Shown in pieces: positions 46,601 through 58,159 of a stretch of DNA of 64,000 bases. Position numbers and translations under genes: made by a program. Positions within the stretch are counted from its first letter, which is position 1. Each line of letters opens with the position of its first letter. The stretch is from Amia ocellicauda (lineage: Eukaryota > Chordata > Actinopteri > Amiiformes > Amiidae), in NCBI RefSeq assembly GCF_036373705.1, contig NC_089856.1, positions 14,538,501 through 14,602,500 of the forward strand. Reading direction: 5' to 3'. Below the pieces are notes generated by a model, which was given only the letters and a program-made list of their open reading frames with translations, did not search any database and was not told the origin of the DNA.

Positions 46601-48920
46601 AGCAGCTAGGCTCCATCCCCCCTGGTACGACCTGTGCCGACTGAGTCAGGCCAGCCCACAGCTGCCGCCGTGAAAACTTATTTATAGCCTACTGCAAAAT
46701 ACTGGACTGATATGTTCTCTCTATTTTCTCTCCTCCTTATCTGCCACCCCCTCAAGGTGTCACGGTGTGTCTGCTGTCTGTGGTCAGCCTGCTTCCCGGG
46801 GAGGTGGGGGACACCGTGCTGCTGACCCGGCTGGAGAGAGACGCCCCCCCAATCACTGTCCGCATCCCCACCGCACATGGACCGGTCAGTGTGTGTGTGT
46901 AGCTGAGAGCTTGTGTGATCAAGGTTCTCAGACATTGCGAGTCTATGAGTGACCTGGCTCTCTCTCTCAAACCCCCCCCCCCAGAAGCCGATCAGTGTGC
47001 TGCTGCAGGAGTTCGAGGCCGTGCAGCAGCAGCAGAAGGTGATCAGTAATGTGACGGACAAGGTGGAGTGGTGGGAGGGCCGGCGGCGGCTGGACACCAG
47101 GATGAAGGTGGGGGGCGTTCAGCCTAGACCCTGAAGCAAATCTGGAACCTCTGAACACAGAGCTACTATTTCCTGTTTCTAACACTCTCTGCAGGTGCTG
47201 TTGGAGGCGATGGAGGAGCAGGTGCTTGGCTGTTGGCGGGGGCTCCTCTTGCCCTGCTCTCAGGACCCCGAGGTGGCCAAGCAGGCTGCACATGTGAGCC
47301 GTAGCCTGAGCGAGTGTGGCACCCAGGACTGCGAGGACCTGCTCAAGGTGCGGCTGTGTGTGTGGATTGGCCTGGGTTTGTGCTTAGGGGTGCAGAGCAG
47401 TGAGGCACTTGGAAGTGAACAACATGTTGCCATCTAACTTCTACACCAGCCTGCTCCTGACAGACCTGACCGCTGTGATCCCAGGCTGCTGTTGGGAGTG
47501 TCTCCGTGGGCTGTCAGTGGTTTTCATTGTTTCGTAGTTATTGAGTTTATTCGCAGACTGCCTTATCCAGGACAACTTTTAACACAAGAAACATTGTAAA
47601 GCATTGTAAAACCGGTGTAATAGTCAGTACAAAACACAATAAGCAATAAGGATATGTCCAGTAAAACGATAGATGTGCTAACCGTACGTAAAGGAAGCAG
47701 AGTTTAATAAAATGCATAAGATCAAGAGTGTGGAGCAGCCCAGGAGGTCAGACTGCTGCATTACAGGTACAGTCTGTGCAGGAGTGTCATGAGTGATTGA
47801 TGCATCTTCATTACTGATTTAAGTATTTTCCCTTTTCACATTGTGTTGCTGATTTCCACCCCACCCCCCCCCCCCCCCCCCCCAAGGTGGTGCTGTCTGC
47901 CTCAGCTCTCCTGTCACGTGCTGACCTGCTCTCCCTGGCAGGGGGGCTGTGCCCGAAGTGGCCTGACACAGCGCAGCACCTCCTGCAGACGGCCGTCTCC
48001 ATGCTGAGGGACAGGGCAGACGTGCAGACGGACCAGCAGATCGAGGGACACCTCGTCCTAATGCTGGACAAGGTAATGAACTGGTCAGGTGGGGGAGGTG
48101 ACTGCTGGAATGGCTGTGGCCCCTCGCTGACCTCTGTGTGTTGGTGTGTTGCGGTCTAACTTGTAGCTGTATTATGCCGTGTTTGCTCTGATTGGATTGT
48201 TTGTGTAATGTCTATGTTGTGTGCACAGTACCTACAGAAGCTGCCGTGGGAGTGTGTGCCCAGCCTGAGGACCCGGCATGTTACACGCCTGCCCTGCCTG
48301 CACTTCCTGCTGGGACACTGCATTCTGAGGGAGGTGAGAGACTGTGCGCACGAACACGAGGGGTGGTGGGTACTGCCAGCCTGACACACATACTGTCTGT
48401 GCTTAATTATAATTGTGGTGCCAGAGGCTGACCTAGGTTCTGTCCCCCAGCTGGACCCAGGCTCTGTCCTGCGACAGGGAGTGGACCCACAACGGGCATT
48501 CTATGTGCTGAACCCTCAGGCCAACCTGCCCAGCACCGAGGAGCGTTTCAGAGACTGGTTCACCAGGTGAGCGGCACTGACCTGTTTCTTGATGCCTCTA
48601 TAGCAGTCATTGTGCAATAAACGTGTAAGCAGCTGAGAAGCTCCATTGTTAGGCTTGAATTTTATTCACCCCTCCCCCACCGGGGTGGGTGATGGGGTTT
48701 TGTTTCCTTGATGTGATGTGATCTCTCCCCCTGCAGTGAGGAGGGCTGGCAGGGTGTGTGTGGCACTGCCCCCACATCAGACCAAGTGCAGGAGGCCCTG
48801 GCCACAAAGGATCTGTACATGTGAGTGCAGCTGAGTACAGAGCAGCACAGACTTCCTGTGCCACCTCTCTCCTTCCCCTGCCTTTAGGAATCTCTTCTCT
48901 CGTATGACCGGTGTCACCTG

Positions 48921-48951
<31 letters not shown>

Positions 48952-49609
48952 TCTCCATGCCAGACCGCTTTTCCTGGGTATAACACTTCTCCTCCCCCTT
49001 CTCTCTACGCAGTTACGCAGGGCACGGTGCAGGTGCACGGTTCCTTGACGGGGCAGGGGTGCTGCGGGGGGGCCTGCGGGCCGTGTCTCTCCTGCTTGGC
49101 TGCAGCAGCGCTGCCCTGGCTGTGCGCGGGGAGCTGGAGGGGGCCGGCATCGTCATAAACTACCTCATGGCTGGCTGGTGAGGGTCTCTCTGTCTCTCTC
49201 TGTCTCTCGCAGACATACATACTGTAACATTTGCACACAGAGCCATGCAGACCCTGCTATTCCCATGTATAAATGCTGGTCCTGCTGCTCCCCTGTCTGC
49301 TTGCTCTTTTATTTAAGTTCTTTGTGTTGTGGCTGCTGTGCCAGCTCTGTATAGAAAATGTTACTTGTGCCTCTAAAATAATAACCTGTCTCTCTCTCTC
49401 CCCACAGCCCGCTGGTCCTGGGCAACCTGTGGGATGTGACAGACCGGGACATCGATCGATTCATGGCAGCTCTGCTGCAGGGCTGGCTGAAGGGGGGCCA
49501 TGGCGGGGCGCTGCTGACACACCTGGCTTCCTCCCGCCAGGCGCCGCGCCTCAAACACTTAATCGGGGCTGCACCTGTGGTGTACGGCCTGCCCGTGACC
49601 CTGCGCTGA
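30976..49609 (+). CDS. ESPL1: Separase (separin), cohesin-cleaving caspase-like protease
   Basis: Separase cuts the cohesin kleisin RAD21/REC8 at anaphase onset and is held by securin and CDK1-cyclin B. Coding exons, all joined in phase: 30976-31056, 31533-31838, 31986-32801, 32948-33049, 33165-33285, 33410-33537, 33912-34105, 34193-34435, 34788-34932, 35773-35926, 36196-36335, 36509-36643, 36776-36895, 37070-37241, 37432-37560, 39545-39701, 39996-40105, 40479-41671, 41872-42307, 45682-45849, 46022-46235, 46419-46624, 46757-46884, 46985-47107, 47195-47347, 47887-48072, 48229-48333, 48451-48566, 48737-48820, 49013-49177, 49408-49609. Total 6732 nt, 2243 residues plus TGA, close to human (about 2120). 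Start ATG 30976 ([10 protein letters not shown]) follows the acceptor. The N-terminal part is helical-repeat-like, residues about 1480-1680 are low-complexity, and the C-terminal part is the protease. No frameshift or stop was found. Small boundary errors are possible. Confidence 0.93.
31185..31280 (-). repeat. tRNA-derived SINE remnant in ESPL1 intron
   Basis: On the minus strand the text TAGCTCAGTGG (A-box-like) is followed by GCTTCGAACTC (B-box-like) about 25 bp later, the spacing of RNA polymerase III promoters in tRNA-derived SINEs. The tail is not obvious. Confidence 0.4.
35420..35655 (+). repeat. Dispersed repeat in ESPL1 intron, matching an inverted copy in a later intron
   Basis: The text starts with ggtctccaaccctggtcctg and contains ggataccctaaatcatcaat, then agtttactgaactatcaaat. 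The reverse complement of these is found at about 43170-43310. The tip resembles common fish hAT/SINE-like tails. Confidence 0.55.
37560..37613. repeat. CA microsatellite at ESPL1 splice donor
   Basis: A run of CA repeats begins about 15 bp after the donor that ends exon 37432-37560. Confidence 0.85.
37821..38225. repeat. 144-bp tandem units with an inverted partner inside the LINE 3' part
   Basis: Two direct copies of about 144 bp start at 37928 and 38072 (gcaattttttgcttttatca, gatttgagcac, ending gtccaatgcatttt). The segment 37821-37908 is the reverse complement of parts of them, including the aaacccaaaacgg end at 38212-38225. The whole can fold as a hairpin. Confidence 0.75.
38440..39487 (-). 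pseudogene. LINE reverse transcriptase C-terminal fragment
   Basis: The frame reads to 38440 with a CCHC motif and a Trp-rich tail ([17 protein letters not shown]). It lacks the RT core with the FADD box, so it is a dead 5'-truncated copy. It is open throughout, which suggests a fairly recent insertion. Confidence 0.7.
43313..44255 (-). pseudogene. Tc1-type transposase, family B, frameshifted
   Basis: ATG at 44255 opens [20 protein letters not shown], a helix-turn-helix N-terminus. A shift near 43970 moves to the frame with [19 protein letters not shown] and [11 protein letters not shown], the DD34E acids. The last residues are missing with the truncated end. It is a dead copy. Confidence 0.85.
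44310..44390. repeat. Long palindrome within Tc1 family B end
   Basis: ttttatacaggtaacgagct and its reverse complement agctcgttacctgtataaaa, separated by gagattaggagcactctctt and its partner, form a near-perfect hairpin of about 36 bp per arm. A slightly mutated version is at 59750-59830 in the other copy. Confidence 0.85.
47550..47770 (+). repeat. Fish dispersed repeat with gcagac-ccttatcca motif
   Basis: ttcgcagactgccttatcca, followed by gacaacttttaac, is like the widespread fish motif also seen at 55525-55550 (ggcagacgcccttatcca). It lies in an ESPL1 intron. Family not assigned. Confidence 0.4.
48451..49609 (+). other. ESPL1: Separase catalytic domain exons
   Basis: Residue His 2126 lies in [13 protein letters not shown] (codon 49023-49025) and Cys 2152 in [11 protein letters not shown] (codon 49101-49103). 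The spacing is 26 residues, as in human His2003 and Cys2029. Next come [13 protein letters not shown], the substrate-pocket region, and [16 protein letters not shown] at the end. These are the strongest family marks in the gene. The upstream LPWE motif (exon 48229-48333) is also typical. Confidence 0.95.
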
Positions 49610-49860
49610 CACCCCCCCACTACTGCTGGACAGCACAGGGGGGCAGGGACCCACTGGCCTGAACAGAATAGTACAATCATTGTTCACTCTCACTGCACAG
49701 CACTGCAGCCATGGCTGCCTCACCATGCAGTTTGGGTTTTGTTTTTTAAACTTTCTCACTTCTAAAGAGTAATGGGGAACAAGGGCAACTGCATTGCAAC
49801 CCTCCAACACATACTTACCAGAGTAACACTTTAGTCAGGTTTCCTTTTCTTTCTTTTTTT

Positions 49861-50322
49861 AATAAACCCTTTGCTTCCTTTACAACCACAGCTCAATGAA
49901 GTCAATGCAGTATTTGCAGAGATGTGTCTGGGAGAGCGAGTGTATCCCGAGCTTTATGTGCAGTAGCAGTAACACAGCCACTAGCGGGTGACAACTGTAA
50001 ACCAGATCACTGACAATTTCCTCAATTTCTTAAGTGAGTGACTGGAATATTGAATGCAACTCTCCAGTTAACTAAAGTGTTGAATTGCCTGCAGTGGGTC
50101 CAGGTGCTATGTGAAAGTGCTTAAACTTGGCTCATACAAAACTGGAGAACTGAGAGGGAATGTCACTCAGGTTTTCTGCAGCTTATGATGTGTGATAGTC
50201 TAAATTTACTTTTTAAATGTATGTATGTAATGTATAACCATTTGATTTAATTTTGTTTTAAAGCCAGTTAAGTTATTTTAACTCCATGTAAATCTGGATT
50301 AATAATCTTTTTTTCTAATAAA
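49861..50322 (+). terminator. ESPL1: ESPL1 3' UTR polyadenylation signals
   Basis: AATAAA hexamers at 49861-49866 and 50317-50322 follow the stop codon at 49609. Either could end the transcript. The distal one gives a 3' UTR of about 0.7 kb. Confidence 0.6.
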
Positions 50323-50537
50323 GCAGAAAAACTAAACGACACCGGTTGTGGTTTTGTGTCTCGGATGAGGGGTGGGATGAGGGGTGTTCCACTTAATTTC
50401 TGTACCGCGAGTCAATCTTAACACTGATATGCCCCTAGTGCAACACAATTCAATATATACGTCTAATGTATTGCAGTTAATTGTCTAATATTGTAGTTTA
50501 ATATTCTACACACTGCTCTGCTTAAATGACACCATTT

Positions 50538-51277
50538 ATACACTTATCAGCCATAACATTATGACCACCTGCCTAATATTGTGTAGGTCCCCCTTTTACC
50601 ACCAAAACAGCCCTGACCCATCGAGGCATGGACTCCACTAGACCTCTGAAGATGTGCTGTGGTATCTGGCACCAAGACGTTAGCAGCAGATCCTTTAAGT
50701 CCTGTAAGTTGTGAGGTGGGGCCTCCATGGATCAGACTTCTTTGTCCAGCACATCCCACAGATGCTTGATTGGATTGGGATCTGGGGAATTTGGAGGCCA
50801 AGTCAACACCTTGAACTTGTGATTCGTCAGACCAGGCCACCTTCTTCCATTTCTATCAGAACCAGCATTAACTTTTTCAGCAATTTGAGCTACAGTAGCT
50901 CGTCTGTTGGATCGGACCACACGGGCCAGCCTTCGCTCCCCACATGCATCAATGAGCCTTGGCCGCCCATGACCCTGTCGCCGGTTCACCAATTTTCCTT
51001 CCTTGGACCACTTTTGATAGGTACTGACCACTGCAGACTGGGAACACCCCACAAGAGCTGCAGTTGGAGATGCTTTGACCCAGTCATCTAGCCATCACAA
51101 TTTGGCCCTTGTCAAAGTCGCTCAGATCCTTACGCTTGCCCATTTTTCCTGCTTCTAACACATCAACTTTGAGGACAAAATGTTCACTTGCTGCCTAATG
51201 TATCCCACCCACTGAGAGGAGATAACGAGATTATCAGTGTTATTCACTTCACCTGTCAGTGGTCATAATGTTATGTC
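50538..51277 (-). mobile_element. Tc1/mariner element, family C, internally deleted
   Basis: The left tip tcagccataacattatgac and the right tip tcataatgttatg are inverse copies. A minus-strand trace reads [13 protein letters not shown], then KLVNRRQGHGRPRLIDA, and jumps to NSPDPNPIKHLWD, so the middle of the transposase with the first two catalytic acids is deleted. The right tip is short. Confidence 0.8.
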
Positions 51278-51295
51278 TTTTAAATTAATTAATTA

Positions 51296-52440
51296 ATTAA
51301 TTAAATTCATTATTTTCCTCAAAATTCTACAAACAATACCCCATAATGACAACGTGAAAGAAGTTTGTTTGAAATCTTTGCAAATGTATTAAAAATAAAA
51401 AACAAAAAAAGCACGTACATAAGTATTCACAGCCTTTGCCATGACACTCAAAATTGAGTCAGGTGCATCCTGTTTCCACTGATCTTCCTTGAGATGTTTC
51501 TTCAACTAGATTGGAGTCCACCTGTGGTAAATTCAGTTGATTGGACATGATTTGGAAAGGCACACACCTGTCTATATAAGGTCCCACAGTTAACAGTGCA
51601 TGTTAGAGCACAAACCAAGTCATTAAGTCCAAGGAATTGTCTGTAGACCGCTGAGACAGGATTGTATTGAGGCACAGATCTGGGGAAGGGTACAGATAAA
51701 TTTCTGCAGCATTGAAGGTCCCAACGAGCACAGTGACCTCCATCATCTGTAAATGGAAGAAGTTTGGAACCACCAGGACTCTTCCTAGAGCTGGCTGCCC
51801 GGCCAAACTGAGCGATTGGGGGAGAAGGGCTTTAGTCAAGGAGGTGACCAAGAACCCGATGGTCACTCTGACAGAGCTCCAGTGTGTCTCTGTGGAGAGA
51901 TGAGAACCTTCCAGAAGAACAACCATCTCTGCAGCACTCCACCAATCAGGCCTGTAGACGGAAGCCATTCCTCAGTAAAAGGCACATGACAGCCTGCCTG
52001 GAGTTTGCCAAAAGGCACCTGAAGGACTCGCTGACCATGCAAAACAAAATTCTCCGGTCTGATGAAACAAAGATTGTGTCTGGAGGAAACCAGGCACCGC
52101 TCATCACCTGGCTAATACCATCCCTACAGTGAAGCATGGTGGTGGCAGCATCATGCTGTAGGGATGTTTTTCAGTGGCAGCATTTTTGCAGCTTGTGGCA
52201 TCATACTCAAAAAGACTTGAGGCTGTAATTGGTGCTGAAGGTGCTTCAACAAAGTATTGAGCAAAGGCTGTGAATACTTATGTACATGTGCTTTTTTTGT
52301 TTTTTATTTTTAATACATTTGCAAAGATTTCAAACAAACTTCTTTCACATTGTCATTATGGGGTATTGTTTGTAGAATTGAGGAAAATAATGAATTTAAT
52401 CCATTTTGGAATAAGGCTGTAATCTAACAATGTGGAAAAA
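51296..52440 (+). mobile_element. Tc1-like element, family D, with long inverted repeats
   Basis: Long inverted repeats of about 140 bp (51303-51440 and 52259-52405) share gcaaaggctgtgaatactta, gatttcaaacaaacttcttt and cattatggggtattgtttgt in opposite orientations. Inside, a plus-strand trace with MKVPTSTVTSIICKWKKFGT and CLEFAKRHLKDS in several frames is a decayed Tc1-type transposase. Confidence 0.8.
51712..52140 (+). pseudogene. Tc1-type transposase remnant, family D
   Basis: Short frames at 51712-51903 and 51884-52132 together show a helix-turn-helix end, ALVKEVTKNPMVTLTELQ, and RSDETKI near the first catalytic Asp. They are out of frame with one another, and the C-terminal acids are not preserved. 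Confidence 0.6.
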
Positions 52441-53570
52441 TGGAAGTGCTGTAATTACACTGTATGTTATAAGAGTGCTGAAATTAAACATCCTGTTTTC
52501 CATTCTGTCACTCTGCTCATCCAGAATTAAACTAAACTAACCTGGTGTGTTACTGTTCTGGATTGTCATGGTGCAGTAATTAGGGCAAAACTTCCTTTGC
52601 CTGACTTATATTACAATCGGCATTATCTGTGGAGATTAAACTGCAACATAAACTGAATGATTGCAAATGACTATTTTTAAATTAAATTGGGTAAGATCGT
52701 GTTCAACACCTGTACATAAAGTAATTCATTTTTCTATAAAGTAATTTATTGGTTTGCCTCCACCCCATCTCCTCCTCTAGTGCTGCCTTTTGCAACTGAT
52801 TACACTGCTTGTATGTCTGGAAAAACTATGATAATGGATCTGTTCTCACTTTTATTCTGGTGACTGGAGGTCTGGTCATGTCTCTTCACAAAGAAGAATC
52901 CAACACATACAGACGAGTGGTGTGAGTGGAGACAATGGGCAGGGACACTCCATAGGGCAAAGGCTGTATTATCTTTGTCCCTACAATATGCAATTGCACG
53001 CTACAAGACTTTATGATTGATACACTAGCAGATATGCATACTGTAATATCCCTGACATAGTAGCTTGGACACTCACTTTACACACTGCGAGTGAGGCAGA
53101 AACTACTACTCCTAACCCCTACTCCACACTGTAGCAAAAGTGTGCAGCATGTTAAAGGGGTTCTGAAATCAACAGAACCCAAGCAATGTCACTATGAGAT
53201 GGACTTGGTAACCATGCCTGTCCATGTGATGTGTTTAACACCACCACCTGTGTTATATACAGAAGATACTGGTGTATTTACATACTATCATTATGGACAC
53301 TAGTAACATAACTGCTCTTACACAGATGCTACTGCTTTACACACTGGTATTTTCTAAACAAACTTGTACAAGCCTAATAACATCCTCAACCATATTACTT
53401 TTCGCTTTTGAAGTAACCCTAGAATATGTCTGTTCGTTTTGATATTTTAATTAATGTATTGATGCTTATACATATTGAACATATGTGTAAATTCAACATG
53501 TTTCAGAGCTATTACAGACACACAAGAGATCGGTCAACTAACTGTAATGTTGCACACTGTACACCACGGT
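52440..53570. other. Interval between Tc1 family D and PFDN5
   Basis: No gene is supported. It contains only short frames and AT-rich text. Confidence 0.4.
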
Positions 53571-53579
53571 CACTAAGAG

Positions 53580-53653
53580 ACCATCACTTCCGGTCTGCGC
53601 CGGAAGCTTGTAGTAGTGCTGCCTGGGATTGTCGCCCGTTTCCAAGATGGCGG
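53580..53653 (+). promoter_or_regulatory. PFDN5: PFDN5 promoter: inverted ETS pair and YY1 site
   Basis: ACTTCCGG and CCGGAAGC lie ten bases apart as an inverted ETS pair at about 53585-53606, and AAGATGGCGG, a YY1-type site, overlaps the start codon at 53644-53653. There is no TATA box. This is a normal housekeeping promoter layout. The transcription start is not fixed. Confidence 0.5.
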
Positions 53654-56593
53654 TGAATCTGGCCGAACTCACTTTACCTCAGCTAGAGGGCCTGAAGGGG
53701 CAGCTGGAGCAGGTGAGGGGGGATTTAAAGAAAGCAACAGCAGGAGAACAAGACAAATTCCACCTCGTACCAATTTTACGAAACAGGGGTCTGAGTGTGT
53801 GTGGGTTAACGGTGCCGGGTCAGAGAGATCTGGAAGGGGCCAGCGTGCTCTCTCTGCAGTGTGTGATTGCACATGGGCGACACTCGTTTTAATAATCGCT
53901 GAATGCAAACACAGCAGTCAATGGAGATCGGTGTTAAGAGTCTCCTATGCATAACGCTCATTATTTGTGTGGGTTTACTTCCAGCCACTGGTGGCGGTTC
54001 GGTCCATAAATCGCTTAGCACCGCAATGACAGACATATACAGGTGTGGCAGGTTGTATTCTAACAGTTATTTTTATTTATTTCCTTATAGATTTCGGCTT
54101 GCTGTTTTCATGTCAGAAATGTCACGTTTTTTTTTCTTGGTACATTTGATAATCTTTGACGATTTAATAGTTTACTTGCATGTGCGTTTAAAGAAAGCTG
54201 TCGGTTAAATCTCTGATAATATTGTCATTAATAGTGGTATTCGGATATTAATAATAATATATACGGATTTGTATATCGCTGCGACAGGTTAGATCATAAG
54301 CTCCTCTGTTTAGATGTGTCCTACATGAGCTCCATACTTTCTCCATTGCTATATTGTATTTCTCTTTATACATGCAGTGTTAAAAGTATAGAGCACGTAG
54401 AGGCGAGCATTTGTCACTTCGTCTCTGACGCATTCTGTCCCCTGTCCTGTCTCTCTGACGCCCTGTCTCTCAGGAGGTGGAGTTCCTGACCTCATCCATC
54501 GGCCAGCTGAAGGTTGTGCAGACCAAGTATGTGGAAGCCAAGGAGTGTCTGAACATGCTCAACAAGAACAATGAAGGTGGGTGGGGGTGGGGGTGTGCAG
54601 GCGGTCAGCCTCTCCAAGAAACCAATCCTAGAACCCAGGCCTGACTTCCACGCACAGCGAGCGTCTACCACCACTGTTGCTGCTGCTTGTTCTGGTGCAG
54701 TATGATACAATTGAATACAGTACAGTACACTGCAGTTCAGCACCATACAATATCTAATTGCCCTTCTGGAAACCCAAACCCTGAAGACAAATAAAACACT
54801 ATCACATTAAACTTAAACTTCTCAGTTTTGGTGTTTAATAACTGTCCCTGAAGCCCAACCCGATCACTCTCAGCAAGTGGTTATACTCCTGGATCCCTGA
54901 TGCTTGATGCACTAAAACATCTGTCATATTGAATCATTATAATAATCATAATATTACTGTCCTGACTCTTGTTTCCCCAGGAAAGGAGCTGCTGGTCCCT
55001 CTGACAAGTTCTGTATCCTTTCTGCTGTGCTCTGTGCTGCGGCCAGAGCAGTGGTGTGGTCTTCAGCCCCAGTCCAGCAAGGGTTCTCTTTCTTTCTTTC
55101 TCTGTCTCTGTCTTTTAAAAAACATCTTCCTGCATTATACCTGGTTTGGGAAAGGGGCCGGCCTCATTCAGTTAGGGGAATAATGAGCTTATTTGATCAA
55201 TGTACAACTGGCCCATCCAGGACCGAATCTGTGGCTTGCTGGAGTCTGGAATGACTGACTTATTGACACACTGCCAGTCGCATTCATAGCTGACCGGCAG
55301 GTTGCCCAGGGCTGTTGTGGTCATAAAGAGTCTAGGGAAGCAGTTACAATAATAATAATATTTGTGGTAGTCAAAGCGGGGTCTGTGCAACTCCAGTCCT
55401 CAAATCCTGGCTCCCTGCAGGGCTTACGGTCACCGTCCCATTGCCCACTAGCAGATGATTTTACTTCTTACTTTAATAATGACTCCAATCAGTTAAATCA
55501 GGAGTATTTATTATTATTATTATTTTTATTTCTTGGCAGACGCCCTTATCCATTATTATATTTAATTATGTAAGTTTCTCACAGTATGATCAGTGTTTCA
55601 GAGAGTACGCTCTGACCACGGTACTAGGTCGATTCAGATTCTCTGTAGACTCGGCTTGATGAGCTGGCGTTGTTTCTCTTAACCCCCTCTCCCCCAGATG
55701 TATGTGCCCGGCACTCTGAATGACGTGGAGCGTGTGCTGGTGGACGTGGGCACTGGATACTACGTAGAGAAGGTGAGGCTGCAACCTCCGTCCTGCGGAG
55801 AAGGCCACAGTGCTGTGTGTTTATAGGTCTCTACATCAGCAAGCACTGAGTAACCTGGTGATTAATGAAGCCCTGTAATTAGTAAATTAAGTAATTAACA
55901 AGGTTTAAGAGTAACCAAACACTGAGACACCGTGGCTCTCCAGAGCAAGGCAGACTCCCTGCTAACTGCTAACTCTATCTGCCTCTCGCCCCAGAATGTG
56001 GACAACACCAAGGAGTTCTTCAAGAGGAAGATCGAGTTCCTGACCAAGCAGATCGAGAAGATCCAGCCAGCTCTGCAGGAGAAGCACAGCATGAAGCAAG
56101 GTGGGGCCCATGGTCACACTTCCCCACTCTCGCCTCCGCTCCTACCCCGACTTGGCCTGCTTCTCTGTGGTCTTTGTCTGTGTACCTCTCTCTCTTCCAT
56201 TTTTTTTTTTTTTTTGTTCTCTTCAAATCCAAAGTTGCTTTATTGGCGTGACCAATAAGAACTGTGTTGCCAAACTACTTATAATAATGCTGGATAATCA
56301 GAAAACAAAATGCACAAAAGAAACATTCTATATAAACTACTTCAGAGGTAATTAAGTAAAATCAGTACGATGAAAGGTTTAAATGCAATAATGATACTTG
56401 ACTTTGGAATGGAAAATACAAAATAACAGGGACAGCAGGAATAGCAGGACAGAATATCTCTGTCACCTCCCCTAACACCTTGTCTTCTCTCTCTCTCTCT
56501 CTCTCTCTCTCAGCGGTGATCGAGGTGATGAACATGAAGATCCAGCAGATCCAGAGTGTGCAGGCCGCTCAGTCCAGCACCACCAAGGCCTGA
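53647..56593 (+). CDS. PFDN5: Prefoldin subunit 5
   Basis: An alpha-class subunit of the hexameric prefoldin chaperone, which carries unfolded actin and tubulin to TRiC/CCT in the cytosol (also known as MM-1, a c-Myc binder). Six exons: 53647-53712, 54474-54576, 54981-55012, 55698-55772, 55995-56100, 56514-56593. The product is 153 residues, against 154 in human. It starts [20 protein letters not shown] (coiled coil 1), goes on with [19 protein letters not shown], then the beta-hairpin body [19 protein letters not shown] and [10 protein letters not shown], and ends with coiled coil 2 ([20 protein letters not shown]). All splice sites are GT-AG and phases close. The in-frame TTG upstream at 53629 is not needed. 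Confidence 0.97.
55500..55570 (+). repeat. Fish dispersed repeat tail in PFDN5 intron
   Basis: An ATT run is followed by cttggcagacgcccttatcc. It is a short form of the widespread fish repeat seen at 47550-47770. Confidence 0.4.
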
Positions 56594-56956
56594 GGGACAG
56601 GGACAGGGCGGGTGGGGCAGGGGTTGGTCACTGGGGCAACAATAAATTGAAATACTGTCAAAGAGATGGCAGGAGGTGTGATGGGGTGAGGTGTGGGGTA
56701 GGATTACACTTCATTACACCCCCCACCCCCACCCACACTCCAAGACACAGAGATGCAGAGGCCAGCAACACTGTACCAGGCCATACTGTACTGTGTCATC
56801 CAGTGTGACCCGTACTCCCCCTTGATGACACCGTTGCTGCATTGCACACTGCTGGGAGACTTGGGCAACTTCCTGTGAAGTGAAATGGGCTATTTATTCA
56901 GTTATATTTTTTGTATTTGATTTTTTTTTTTTCTGCTGAAAACCCAGTGAAATGAT

Positions 56957-56962
56957 AATAAA
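56957..56962 (+). terminator. PFDN5: PFDN5 polyadenylation signal
   Basis: AATAAA at 56957-56962, about 365 bp after the stop. A weaker AATAAA at about 56640 lies closer to the stop. Confidence 0.6.
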
Positions 56963-57489
56963 ATGGTCTGACTGAAGCTTGTGTTTGTGTTTTGTGTGGC
57001 TTTCCCTAATTACAGACCAGTGAGTAATCCCCTCACAGCAGCTTACAGACAGGGCCGGGTGGCGAACTCTGACTGCAAGCAGTGTTCTGCTGCTGCCACT
57101 GCAGGGTCACTGGCTATATATACCTCCAGCGTCCGTCACGCTGAGCCCTTGAGTGTAGTGCAGGGTTTCTGTTGAATTGCAGTGGGCCACTGCACCTTAT
57201 CTGTTATACTGATGTGTTCAGACAGCAAAACAGTACTTTGTTGCACAGGTACAGAAAGTGCAAACAAATCCTCTGAGTAAAACAGCATCTGGTTATGTAT
57301 GTATGTGTGTTTGTATATATGATAAACGCATACATACAGGCGTTCATGTGTATAGAAGTAGGAGGTAAAAAACAAAACAATGACACACATTGATTGAATC
57401 TGGGTCAAAAGCATAACATAATTCGGTGAAGAAATCGTTAATTAATTAATCTAGAGGAGCCTGTGTCAGTGTTCCTCTTTTTGCGGAGC

Positions 57490-58154
57490 GCTGTTGCTAT
57501 GCGGAAAGAGTAAGGAGGTTGCTATGCGGCGTGCTCTGAGTGTTGCCCCGTTGCTAGGGAGCGCTTTGGGGAGGGAAAGACGGAGGGAGGAGCAGAGGGG
57601 GGGTGAGAGGTCGCGCTGCCTGCCGGGACAGTGGTGGTGTGTGTGTGTGTGTCGGTCAGACAGTGGCGCTGAGCTGCGCTCTGGTGAGCTGCGTGTCCCC
57701 CAGCGTCCGCTTCGGTCGTCCGGCTAGGAATGTGCTGTGCACCTCCCTGATCGGCAGAAGTACGGCTTTATCCACAGCGCAGGAGAGCACCATTTATAGG
57801 TCTCGGTCGCGTCTATCGAGTTGTAAGTTATTATAATTATAATAATTGGTTTGGGATTGTTACGGTTTAATTTTCCTCATTGATCATTTCCTGGGGGTGA
57901 GGGGGTAAAGTACAGCAGACTGCTCAACCAAAGACACGGGTCTTGTTGCATTTCTGTCACCCGGCGAGGAGAGGATCGGGCTAGCAGGGGGGAGGGCGAG
58001 GGGGCGAGCGAGCGAGCGAGGCGGGGAGGCAGAGCGCCAGGGCCGGCTCATGAGTTCGGAGCAGGGCGGAGAGCCGCAGCTGCAGCAGGAGACCCGCCGA
58101 CGGGACGGAGACCGGAGATCCGAGGCCGGCGGAGACGGAGACGGAGGCGGCATG
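57490..58154 (+). other. CpG-rich 5' end of an unidentified gene
   Basis: The stretch is CpG-rich, with gcgagcgagcgagcgaggcg-type text. An ATG at 58050 opens 35 codons (MSSEQGGEPQLQQETRRRDG, then a Gly/Asp-rich run) ending exactly at donor ATG|GTAAGC (58154/58155). This looks like a first coding exon following a 5' UTR. The gene is not recognised. In human, MYG1, AAAS and SP genes lie near PFDN5, but this protein start does not match one I know. Confidence 0.45.
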
Positions 58155-58159
58155 GTAAG

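Noticed and set aside
53629..53646. Upstream TTG start for PFDN5
   Set aside because: The ATG at 53647 gives the family's usual length and N-terminus. The upstream codons add nothing conserved.
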